NCBI GenBank assembly: GCA_001311805.1
Contig: BBCA01000005.1
Span: 1 to 64,000 of the forward strand
Direction of reading: 5' to 3'
DNA length: 64,000 nt
Source of the DNA: Lentibacillus juripiscarius JCM 12147
GTDB taxonomy: Bacteria; Bacillota; Bacilli; Bacillales_D; Amphibacillaceae
In this document: one piece after another, positions 30,960-39,860 of the stretch
Position numbering within the stretch: position 1 is the stretch's first letter
Layout: every line of letters begins with the position of its first letter
Made by a program: the position numbers and the translations under genes
The notes under the pieces: generated by a model
Seen by the model: only the letters and a program-made list of their open reading frames with translations
Database searches by the model: none
What the model was told of the DNA's origin: nothing

Positions 30960-31240
30960 ATCGAATTTCTTCGTTGACTTGTTTCTCCGCTCCTTGGAAA
31001 AGAAAACCGCTTTTCCTGCGTGCGATGCAGTTCAGGGTAGCTTTCCTTATGCTCGAAACTACGTCGCCTCGAACTTTCGACGCACAGGACGTGCTAGTGC
31101 AGGCGTTGCGACAGGACGTCGCGAACTTAGCCTGCCGGTCCTTTTTATCCTCCTTTTTGAACACGCACTTGTACAGAATATTTCCCGCCAGGCACGGGAA
31201 CGTCCGGTCCTGATCCCTTCAAAAAAGCTCCCGGACTTAA
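30960..31240. repeat. Dispersed intergenic repeat, copy 2
   Basis: Carries TCGACGCACAGGAC (31077-31090) and GGACGTCGCG (31114-31123), as in the element near 10.7 kb. The rest is made of short inverted segments rich in CGAC. It splits the leftward lysine gene set between the aldehyde dehydrogenase and LysDH. Confidence 0.5.
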
Positions 31241-31278
31241 GTTCCCTGTCGCCGGGCCGTTACGTTGTTTCGTGCCTC

Positions 31279-32775
31279 TTATTCGGTATCGATTTGTGCA
31301 CGCTGCAGTTTGCCGCTGTAGTCCACGTACACGGCTTTCCACTCGGTGAACACGTCCAGTGCCTGTACGCCGGAATCGCGGTGACCATTACCGGTTCCTT
31401 TTGTACCGCCGAATGGCAAGTGGATTTCCGCTCCGGTTGTACCAGCATTTACATAAACAATACCTGTATCAAGGTCGCGCTGTGCCTGGAACACACGATT
31501 GGCATCCGTTGTGAAAATGGAGCTGGACAGTCCGTATGAAACACCGTTGTTCACTTCAATCGCCTCTTCAAAGCTCTTAACCGGAATCAGAGAGACGACC
31601 GGGCCAAAAATTTCCTCCTGGGAAATGCGCATATCCGGTGTCGCATCGGTAAACAATGTCGGTGCAAAGTAATGCCCCTTGGCGAGGTTGCCGTCTTCCA
31701 GCACATAGCCGCCGGCAACCAGTTTAGCGCCTTCTTCTTTACCAATCTGAATATATCTTTGAATTTTTTCCAAGCCGGCTTTGTTAATAATCGGACCGAC
31801 TTTATTCGCCTCGTCAAGACCGTCACCGATGGTCAGCTTCTCGATTTCAGCAAGCAGCCGCTCCTCCAAGCGTTCCTTCACATCTTCGTGAACAATCACT
31901 CTGCTGGCCGCTGTGCAGCGCTGACCGCTTGTGCCGTACGCACTCCAAATGATTCCTTCGGCGGCCAGGTCCAGATCTGCGTCATCCATGACAATGATGG
32001 CATTCTTTCCGCCCATCTCCAGAGATACTTTTTTCAATTGCTTCCCACAGTCACTGGCAATATTACGCCCGGTATCATTGGATCCAGTGAATGAAATAAC
32101 CCGGATATCATCATGGTGCACCATCGCATCACCAACTGCCGATCCTTTGCCATACACCACATTCAGGACACCTTTTGGCAGGCCGGCCTCTTCAAAAATC
32201 TTCACCAATTCATGCGCCATAATCGGCGTTTCTGTCGCTGGCTTCCAAATAACGGCATTGCCGCCAACGATCGCCGGGAATGATTTCCATGTAGCAATGG
32301 CAATTGGGAAGTTCCACGGGGTGATGATACCAACTACACCGACCGGACAGCGCTGGCTCATGGAAAATTTATTCGGCAGCTCTGCAGGTGTTGTATGGCC
32401 AAACAGGCGACGGCCTTCTCCAGCCATGTAAAAGGCCATATCAATGCCTTCCTGCACTTCCCCGCGCGCTTCTTCCAGTACCTTCCCATTTTCCATGGTC
32501 AAAAGCTGTGCAAGCCGCTCTTTCCGTTCTTTCATCCTATTGCCGACTTCAAATAGCACTTCTGCCCGTTGTGGTGCGGGAACCTTCGCCCATTCCTTCT
32601 GCGCTTTCTTCGCTGCTTCAACTGCTGTATCGACGGCACCGCTATCAGAGAGCGGAACATGTACAATCGTTTCCCCGTTTGCCGGATTGATCACTTCAGC
32701 CGTTTCATTCGTCTCCACCCAATTTCCATCAATAAAATTGTTCAATTTCTTTGCTTCAAGCAGTGTTTTAGCCAT
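31279..32775 (-). CDS. Aldehyde dehydrogenase, candidate aminoadipate semialdehyde dehydrogenase
   Basis: Intact, 498 aa, ALDH superfamily. TPWNFPIAIATWKSFPAIVGG and FTGSNDTGRNIA bind NAD(P). Glu253 in SLEMGGKN is the general base and Cys287 in SGQRCTAAS the nucleophile. EEIFGPVV and GGTKGTGNGHRDSG are also present. The C-terminal tail VYVNAGTTGAEIHLPFGG resembles ALDH7-type enzymes. Given LysDH next door, oxidation of aminoadipate semialdehyde (or its cyclic piperideine carboxylate) to 2-aminoadipate is the likely reaction; this is inference. Confidence 0.82.
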   Translation of the reverse strand: MAKTLLEAKKLNNFIDGNWVETNETAEVINPANGETIVHVPLSDSGAVDTAVEAAKKAQKEWAKVPAPQRAEVLFEVGNRMKERKERLAQLLTMENGKVLEEARGEVQEGIDMAFYMAGEGRRLFGHTTPAELPNKFSMSQRCPVGVVGIITPWNFPIAIATWKSFPAIVGGNAVIWKPATETPIMAHELVKIFEEAGLPKGVLNVVYGKGSAVGDAMVHHDDIRVISFTGSNDTGRNIASDCGKQLKKVSLEMGGKNAIIVMDDADLDLAAEGIIWSAYGTSGQRCTAASRVIVHEDVKERLEERLLAEIEKLTIGDGLDEANKVGPIINKAGLEKIQRYIQIGKEEGAKLVAGGYVLEDGNLAKGHYFAPTLFTDATPDMRISQEEIFGPVVSLIPVKSFEEAIEVNNGVSYGLSSSIFTTDANRVFQAQRDLDTGIVYVNAGTTGAEIHLPFGGTKGTGNGHRDSGVQALDVFTEWKAVYVDYSGKLQRAQIDTE

Positions 32776-32805
32776 GCAAAATTCCTCCTGTATTGATATT
32801 TATTG

Positions 32806-34471
32806 TTAAACACGATTACGGATTTGGGTAATCGTGGATGAAACAGAGATTTGTTCTTTATCCGTAAACACTTCAATAACCGTCGGCCGATCAGCTTTAA
32901 TCGACGCTTCAAGCACCTGGGTAAATTCTTCAGGCGATTCCGCTGTATGACCGTCTGCACCAACGCTCGCCGCCAAATCAGCAAAGGAAACATTTCCTAA
33001 ATCCGTGCCAATAACTTTTTCCGGGTAATGCATTTCCTGGTGCATGCGGATCGTTCCATACATTTATTGTTAAATACAATACATATGACCGGAATATGGC
33101 AGCGGACGGCTGTCTCCAATTCCTGCACTGTCATCATAAAACCGCCATCCCCTGACAGTGCAACCACCGGCTTATCCGGCATAGCCAGCTTTGCCCCAAG
33201 TGCTGCCGGCATCCCGTACCCCATTGCACCGGACGTCGGGCCGACATACGTATGTTGTTTTGTAAACTTATAATACGCATGCAGCCAGCCGGCGAAGTTG
33301 CCGGCATCATTGGTCAGGAGTGCATCATCCGGCAGCTTGCTATCCAAAATGGCCAGCAAGTGTTTATTAATGACATCATTCTTTGAAACATCCAGGCTGC
33401 TGGCACGCTCGTATTCTTTACAGCGCGCATCAGCCCAATTTTTCCAGTGGAGATGGAGTTCCATTCCAGAAATTTCTTTAGTGCTTCTCCTGCATCCGCT
33501 GTAATGCCGACATCCGGGCTGTAAACTTTTCCAATGGTGTCGACACTGATGTCAATATGAATCAGCTGTTTATCGGCTGTGATGATCTTATAATCCTGCG
33601 TCGTGACCTCGGACAAGCGGGTGCCGAGTGCAATGATTAGATCCGCTTCCTCCACGGTTTCCAGTATCTTCGGATTGGTTCCAAGTCCCAAGTGCCCGGC
33701 GTATAATGGATGATCATGCGGAAACACGTCATGCCTGCGAAATGCGGCAATGACAGGCAAATGAAAGTCTTCCGCAAACGTTACAAGTGCATCTTCAGCC
33801 TGGGCGCTTTTTACGCCTCCACCTGCGATGATGAGCGGCTTTTCTGCTTTACTAAGCAGTTCTTCCACCCTGTCCGTCTCCTCCTGTGATGGTGCCGGCT
33901 TGGGTTTGACAGTGGCCGGGCCGAATGACATAGCCGCTTCAGTCGGGAGAACATCTTCCGGCAGGGAAACTACCACCGGCCCCGGCCGACCGGTCTGCGC
34001 AATGCGGAACGCCCGCTGCACAAGTTCTGGCATCCGGTCCGCATCGTTGACCTCCACCGCCCACTTGGCGATGTGGCCGAAGTACCTGTCCAGATTGACT
34101 TCCTGGAACCCTTCCCGGCCGCGGAATTTGCTGTGCACCTGACCGAGGAAAACGACCATTGGTGAAGAATCCTGATATGCCGTATGTACGCCAATGGACA
34201 AATTGGCCGCACCAACCCCTCTTGTAGCCATCACAACACCGGGCTTCAATTTGGACTTTGCATACCCTTCCGCCATAAATGCTGCCCCGCTTTCATGTCT
34301 GGCAGAAATGAGCCGAATGGATTCTTCATCATGAAGTGCATCCAATAACGGAAGATAACTTTCTCCCGGTACACAGAACACATCGCGCACTTGTTCTATT
34401 TTCATGCATTCGACAATGGCCTGTGCCGCTGTCATCGTCTTCGCTCGCCGCGCTGCCTCCGCAGTCCTCAT
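32806..34471 (-). CDS. ThDP-dependent decarboxylase/acetolactate synthase-like enzyme, candidate 2-oxoadipate decarboxylase, two frameshifts
   Basis: About 555 aa in the three-domain ThDP fold. The N-terminal activating Glu lies in ARHESGAAFMAEGYA, followed by TRGVGAANLS (ALS-like), GQVHSKFRG and GFQEVNLDRYFG. The central domain shows LIIAGGGVKSA. The C-terminal diphosphate site reads GDGGFMMTVQELETAVR with NN about 27 residues on. Shifts at about 33462 and 33060 (AAA should be AAAA, NNKMYGTIRMHQE). Its ATG overlaps the aminotransferase stop (ATGA). A true acetolactate synthase would be with ilv genes, so decarboxylation of the 2-oxo acid made by the aminotransferase is more likely. Confidence 0.75.
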
Positions 34472-35648
34472 GGGCGACTCCCCTCCTTTATGTCCAGTTT
34501 TTTCATTCGGGCGACCACCTCATCCAGCCGGTCTTCGCTAACGGTGAGCGCAACCCGGAAATACCCCTCACCACGTGAGCCGAATGCATGGCCGGGAGTC
34601 ACAATCACACCAGCCTCATTCAGTAATTTGTCGGCAAATTCCATGGATGAATAGCCGTCAGGAACTTGTGCCCAGAGAAAAATAGTGCCGTTTGGTTTGT
34701 CTGCCCGAATGCCTAATTCACGAAATCCTGAGTGCAATTTCTCCATGCGAGCACGATAAATTCTGTTGTGTTCCTCCACCGCTGAAAAGTTACTTCTTAG
34801 TGCAGCCGCTGCCGCTTTTTGAATCGGCAAAAACTGACTCGTATCCATATTGCTTTTAAGTGTTGCCAGTGCTTTGATAACTTCCGCATTGCCGACAACG
34901 TAACCGATCCGCCACCCAGTCATATTGAAGCTTTTCGACAGTGACCCGAATTCGACTGCACGATCTTTGGCATTAGGCACCTGCAACACACTTGGTGCCT
35001 CATAATCGTTAAACGTAATCATGTCGTAAGCAGCATCGTGTACAAGAAGCATGTCATGTTTCGCAGCCTTTGCAATCGCTTCCAAAAAAGTGTCGAATTT
35101 TACAGTAGCAGCTGTCGGATTCCCCGGATAATTCAAAAGCATCATTTTGCCCGGTTCATCACGTCCTGCCCAGCCTGTTCATACAGCGGGACGTAGCCAT
35201 TTGAATGATCAAGCGGCAATGGAGAACTTACCCCGCCGGCCAACTGCACCGCTGTCCGATAAACTGGATATCCCGGATCTGGCACGAGAACCGTATCACC
35301 GGGATCGATAACCGCATGCATCAGATTCGCGATACCTTCCTTGGAACCAATAAGAGCGAGTACTTCTGTTTCCGGATTCAGGTCAACATCATACTCACTT
35401 TTATAAAAATGAGCGACCGCTTCCCGAAATTCTGCACATCCGCTGTAGGTGGAGTAGCGATGGTTGGCGGCATATTTCGCTTCCTCAGCAAGCCGGTCAA
35501 CGACAAAAGAAGGTGCCGGCAGATCCGGTGCGCCAATACCCAAATCGATTACATCCACCCCATCGGCTTCGAGCTCTTTCTTTTTCTGCTGAAACGACGA
35601 AAATAAATATGGAGGCAAATTTTTCACCTTGACTGAGGCAAAAGACAC
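34468..35648 (-). CDS. Class I aminotransferase (DapL/AspC-like), candidate 2-aminoadipate aminotransferase, one frameshift
   Basis: About 393 aa, PLP fold type I. Motifs: GIGAPDLPAP, the cofactor-contacting GSKEGIANL, NYPGNPTAA, DAAYDMITF, and GSLSKSFNMTGWRIGY with the Schiff-base Lys. The C-terminal FRVALTVSEDRL carries the substrate-carboxylate arginine. The shift near 35150 joins DVMN to AKMMLLNYPGNP. First gene of the leftward set. In context, 2-aminoadipate to 2-oxoadipate is the expected reaction; LL-diaminopimelate or alanine-type activity are alternatives. Confidence 0.82.
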
Positions 35649-35734
35649 GCAGCATCCCCCCTATTTCAGTATTTGAAATGCCATTTCATATCTGTCTGTT
35701 ACAAGTATAAATCAGCAATAAAAAAAAATTGCAA

Positions 35735-35761
35735 TTGTTGATAATATACAGATTTCAACAA
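35735..35761. promoter_or_regulatory. Perfect 7-bp inverted repeat in the divergent control region
   Basis: TTGTTGA (35735-35741) and TCAACAA (35755-35761), 13 nt apart, lie between the divergent aminotransferase and symporter starts. Placement fits an operator, perhaps for the IclR protein. Confidence 0.4.
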
Positions 35762-35796
35762 AAAACAGTCGGAGGTTACTAAATTTGCCTGTGAAA

Positions 35797-35826
35797 TTGT
35801 AGTAAGATGCTGAAATAGTATATAAT
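35797..35826 (+). promoter_or_regulatory. Promoter of the sodium symporter gene
   Basis: TTGTAG (35797-35802), 18 nt, then TATAAT (35821-35826). GAAAGGATAT precedes the ATG at 35862. Confidence 0.6.
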
Positions 35827-35861
35827 ATGGCATATGTTTTGATAGAAAGGATATATTCTTT

Positions 35862-37193
35862 ATGCGTGAACAATGGTCAACGAAAGTTGGTTTTATTTTA
35901 TCATCGGCCGGTGCTGCTATCGGCCTTGGGGCAATTTGGAAATTTCCCTACATGACTGGGATGAACGGCGGGGGCGCTTTTTTCCTTCTGTTTATCGCTT
36001 TTACATTGATTATCGGCCTTCCGCTTTTAATTGCGGAATTTATTATTGGAAGAGGAGCTCAGCAGGAGGCGGTCACCGCGTACAAGAAACTTGCTCCAGG
36101 GACTGGCTGGTCCATCATTGGCCGCTGGGGGGTGGCCGGTGCATTCATTCTTCTGTCGTTTTACAGTGTTGTCGGTGGCTGGGTGCTCATTTATGCAGGC
36201 ATGTCTCTTACAGGTACGGTCATTTCACCGGGGGCAGACTATGAACAATTATTTAGTACGATTACCGGCAGTCCGCTGATATCCATTACCGGGCTCGGAC
36301 TGTTTCTGGCAATCGCTATTCTGATCGTATCGTTTGGCATTAAAGACGGGATTGAACGAGCAAACAAAATCATGATGCCATTATTGTTCATCTTTTTATT
36401 GTCCTGGTTATCCGTTCTGTAACTTTTACAGGAGCAGCGGAGGGATTGGCATTCTTTTTGAAACCTGATTTCTCAAAAATTACTGCCGAAGGGATACTAT
36501 ATGCGCTTGGGCAGTCATTCTTTGCGCTGGCAGTAGGTATTTCTGTGATGGTAACGTACAGTTCCTATCTGGGAAAAGAAGTAAGCTTGCCGTTTTCAGC
36601 AATATCTGTTTCCATTATGAATATCTTTGTATCACTGCTGGCCGGACTGGCTATTTTTCCTGTTGTCTTTTCATTCGGACTGGAACCTGCGGAAGGGCCC
36701 GGGCTGCTGTTCATGGTGCTTCCGGCAGCATTCGCCCAAATGCCGATGGGTGAGGTATTTCTCAGTTTATTCCTGCTGTTATTCCTGTTCGCTATCTTTA
36801 CGTCAGCATTCAGTATGGTGGAAATCATAACCGCAGCAATGACAGCTGGCAAAGACCGTTCGCGGACCAAAGTTGCCTGGCTGACGGGGCTTGTTGTTTT
36901 ATTGCCGGAATCCCGGCTGCCTTATCCTCCAATACTCTGGCAGACTTCAAATTTTCGGGCTGACTGTTTTTGATGCCAGTGACTTTCTTGTCAGCAACAT
37001 TATGCTGCCTGGAGGGTGCTTTTTAATCGCCCTGTTTATCGGCTTAAAAATGGACCGCAGCCTGATGCAGAATGAATTTTTAAGCAGTAGCAGTTTGGGA
37101 GCAGGAAGTTTCCAGGTCTGGTTTCAGATTATGCGCTGGGTTACTCCTATCACCATCCTAGTTGTATTTCTGTATTCACTCGGGATTATTTAA
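35862..37193 (+). CDS. Neurotransmitter:sodium symporter-family amino-acid transporter, three frameshifts
   Basis: About 445 aa with the LeuT-fold signature at the start: GFILSSAGAAIGLGAIWKFPYMTGMNGGGAFFL, where helix 1 is unwound and binds Na+ and substrate. Further helices include GQSFFALAVGISVMVTYSSYL (helix 6) and SAFSMVEIITAA. Bacterial members of this MhsT/YocR group have 11-12 helices. Shifts at about 36400, 36903 and 36960 are run-length errors. Divergent from the lysine catabolic genes and sharing their control region, it may be the importer that feeds the pathway; substrate is inferred. Confidence 0.85.
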
Positions 37194-37196
37194 TGG

Positions 37197-37304
37197 GAAC
37201 ATCAGGATTTTTCCTGTGAACTTCGGGCAATTTAATGTGAACATCGGGATTTTTCTTGTGAACTTCGGGATTTTCACTTCAAATATCGGGATTCTACCTC
37301 AAGG
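37197..37304. repeat. Exact 21-bp tandem array, GAACATCGGGATTTTT-type, 5 units
   Basis: Units begin at 37197, 37218, 37239, 37260 and 37281, every step exactly 21. The shared core is GAAC(A/T)TCGGGATTTT. It fills the whole gap between the symporter stop and the reductase start. The core differs from the GGTTGAT arrays but the period is the same. Confidence 0.88.
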
Positions 37305-37315
37305 GGGTAATTTGC

Positions 37316-38653
37316 ATGGCTAGAAAAATTGTCATTGTTGGTGGCGTTGGTGGTGGTGCAACCGTTGCAGCACAGCTTAGGCGACAGGATAAGGATGCGG
37401 AGATTCTGCTCATTGATAAAGGCGAGCATATCGCGTTTTCCAATTGCGGAATGCCCTACTATATCGGCGGAGCCGTGAAAAACGGGATCATTTGCTCGTT
37501 GACACAGAGAAGTTTTTCCCAAAAATACGATGTGCATATCCAAACAAACACAGCAGTTACAGCAATTGACCGGTCACAAAACAGGTAACCTGCCAGCATG
37601 AATCGGGTGAACATCACGAAACATATGACAAGCTGATTCTATCCCCCGGGGCCACGGCAGTTATGCCATCCTTTAAGGGAATGAACAAAACCGGACGTCA
37701 CATTGCACACCATTCCGGATATGGACCGAATAAATCAGTATATTGAAGCTCATAAACCACAAACATGTGCGATTATTGGTGCTGGATTTATCGGGATGGA
37801 AATGGTGGAAAATCTGCAGGAAATCGGCATTCACTGCACCGTCATTGACCGGTCAAAACAAGTGGCCAAACTGGTTGACGAAGATATGGCAAAAACCATT
37901 GAAGATCATTTACAGGAACAAGGGGTACAGCTCCTGCTGGATGAGGAGCTTGCTTCTTTTTCCGATAATGGAGCCGTCTTGCACCTGTCCAGTGGAAAAA
38001 GTGTCCAGGCTGACATGACATTGCTGGCCGCGGGGATTAAACCGAATACAGAGCTTGCTGTCAGCAGTTCACTGGAAATCGGCGAAACCGGCGCCATTAA
38101 GGTAAATAAATTTATGCAGACAAACGATTCGGATATCTATGCCTTGGGTGACGTGGTGGAGACAAATGACCGCCAGTTCCAGACACCTCGGCATGTTGCG
38201 CTTGCATGGCCGGCACACCGCCAGGCATTTATCATTGCCAGTCATTTAAATGGTTCAGATCTTGCTTACAGCGGAACACAAGGGTCGGCAATTTTCAAAG
38301 TGTTTGACATGACTGTTGGCGCGACCGGCGAAAATAAGTATTCACTGGACGAACTGGGAGTCAACTATCGGGAAGTGAAACACGAAGCACGCTCCCACGC
38401 CGGGTATTATCCAGGTGCAGAGAAACTTATGATAAAGCTGCTGTTTGGTGCGCAGGATGGAACGCTGTACGGAGCACAAGTTGTCGGCAAGGATGGCGTT
38501 GATAAGCGGCTTGCAGTACTGACTACCGCCATGAAAGGCAAACTGACCGTACGCGACTTATCCGATTTAGAGCTTGCCTACGCACCGCCTTATTCATCAC
38601 CGAAAGACCCGGTCAACATTATTGGTTATAAAGCTTCCAGCATGCTGGAATAG
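37316..38653 (+). CDS. cdr: CoA-disulfide reductase-family flavoprotein, two frameshifts
   Basis: About 445 aa. FAD Rossmann motif KIVIVGGVGGGATVAAQLRR. The active-site cysteine is in FSNCGMPYYIGG (single Cys, as in CoA-disulfide reductase and Npsr-type enzymes). The NAD(P)H site reads AIIGAGFIGMEMVENLQ, the second FAD motif is YALGDVVE, and the C-terminal dimer domain starts at GSAIFKVFDMTVGATG. Shifts: A4 should be A5 near 37585, and A4 should be A3 near 37690 (MNKPDVTLHTIPDMD). Restores reduced CoA in thiol-disulfide balance. No rhodanese domain is attached. Confidence 0.85.
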
Positions 38654-38658
38654 ATATA

Positions 38659-38698
38659 GGCACCAGCCGCTCTTGTTGTGTGGCTGGTGTTCCTTTTT
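38659..38698 (+). terminator. cdr terminator
   Basis: GGCACCAGCC pairs with GGCTGGTGTTCC and is followed by TTTTTAG. Confidence 0.8.
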
Positions 38699-38737
38699 AG
38701 TAGGAGAAGAAAAAGAGGACAGATTGGATTCGGTAAC

Positions 38738-39051
38738 ATCAACCCATTTGCGGAGAGTATCAACCGGTTACGGCAGTATATCAACCGGAGTGACTAGAAT
38801 ATCAACCAGTGGCGACGGAGTATCGACCGATGTGACAGAATATCAACCGGTTGCGGCAGAATATCGACCGGTGTGGCCGGAATATCAACCGGTTGCGGCG
38901 AAGAATCGACCGGTGTAGCTGGAGTATCAACCGGTTGCGGCGAAGAATCGACCGGTGTAGCTGGAATATCAACCGGTTGCAGCGGAGAATCGACCGGTGT
39001 GGCTGGAATATCAACCGCTCAGGGCAGTCAATCAAACGGTATGCGATAAAA
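38738..39051. repeat. Degenerate 21-bp tandem array, ATCAACC/ATCGACC core, 15 units with 42-bp higher order
   Basis: Cores start at 38738, 38759, 38780, 38801, 38822, 38842, 38863, 38884, 38905, 38926, 38947, 38968, 38989, 39010 and 39031. All steps are 21 except one of 20. From about 38842 two unit types alternate: TATCAACCGGTTGCGGCG and AATCGACCGGTGTAGCTGG. ATCAACC is the complement of the GGTTGAT core seen in three other gaps. The array lies between two convergent terminators. Because 21 is a multiple of 3, frames stay open on both strands, but they are not genes. Confidence 0.92.
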
Positions 39052-39059
39052 ACCTACAC

Positions 39060-39095
39060 AAAAAAGCTCCCGAAAGCAAAACCTTCAGGAGCTAC
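39060..39095 (-). terminator. Terminator of the unknown gene at 39.1-39.8 kb
   Basis: On the minus strand AGCTCC..GAAGG pairs imperfectly with CTTTC.GGGAGCT, followed by TTTTTT. Confidence 0.7.
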
Positions 39096-39097
39096 TC

Positions 39098-39768
39098 TTA
39101 AAATCCTTCTTCAAAGCGGTAAATCAGTTTGTATTTGTTCTCATCCATCAAGTCTTTCACATGTGCTCTCACCTGATGACCGAAGATGACTTCATCGTCC
39201 GTCATCGCTACAATCATTGCTTTTACATTATTTTCGGCATCATAATAAATGTCGCCGACAACTGGGCCATCAAAGTTATCATTCTCTTCCGAAAGGCCAA
39301 CGGTTTCGTCCTCCTGGAGCTGTGCCTCGGATACAAGTGCTTTGTCATAATATGCTATATCTTCGCTGTCTTCCGTTTTGCCTGGAACCATGACAACATA
39401 TTCACTATGTTTAACTCCATTATCCCTGGTCGTCACCACGTTTCCATCTTCCACGCTGTCGACTTTTTCAATTTCGTTCAAGGAATAATGATCCAGAAAG
39501 TCAGGTGCCGGTTTCGTAATTAGAATGTAGTCACCAGTTTCAGGCTTCTTATTCTTATCGATTGTATACCGTCTGCCGTAAAAATGAATGTATCATGATG
39601 TTTTGGCCGGCACGGTTCAATGTTAGGCGCACTTGTTATGTCCTGCTGCATGTCTTTCAGTCGGTACAAGTGAACGGATTGCTTGAACATTGGCTTCACG
39701 GAATATACTTTGTGAAGTTCGTTTTTATAATAAACGAACTGCCCTTTTCTGACCTGAAATAACTTCAT
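39098..39768 (-). CDS. Conserved Bacillaceae protein of unknown function, one frameshift
   Basis: About 223 aa, starting MKLFQVRKGQFVYYKNELH; the ATG at 39768 is preferred over an upstream TTG-like start because GGAGGTATCATC precedes it. The shift near 39575 (T5 should be T6) joins DTFIF to YGRRYTIDKNKKPETGDYIL. Acidic, soluble, with a central GDYILITKPAPDFLDHYS and a C-terminal half rich in Asp/Glu. No signal or membrane segment, no catalytic motif that I recognise. I have seen similar proteins only in bacilli; no function is known. Confidence 0.7.
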
Positions 39769-39860
39769 GATGATACCTCCTTCTATATACAAACATTATA
39801 TCGTTTTTTATTTTCCATCATACCATATAAATTAAACATAATTTTAGTGAAAACACAAAT

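Noticed and set aside
32806..34471. Biosynthetic acetolactate synthase
   Set aside because: No small subunit or ilv genes adjacent; the gene overlaps a catabolic aminotransferase and lies beside LysDH.
38738..39051. Possible CRISPR array
   Set aside because: The units are contiguous and degenerate, with no conserved long repeat alternating with unique spacers and no cas genes nearby.
38802..39189. Open frames on both strands over the 21-bp array, with heptad-like repeats such as RLIFQPHRSI
   Set aside because: They arise because 21 is divisible by three. No ribosome site, no plausible protein, and both strands are open over the same repeats.
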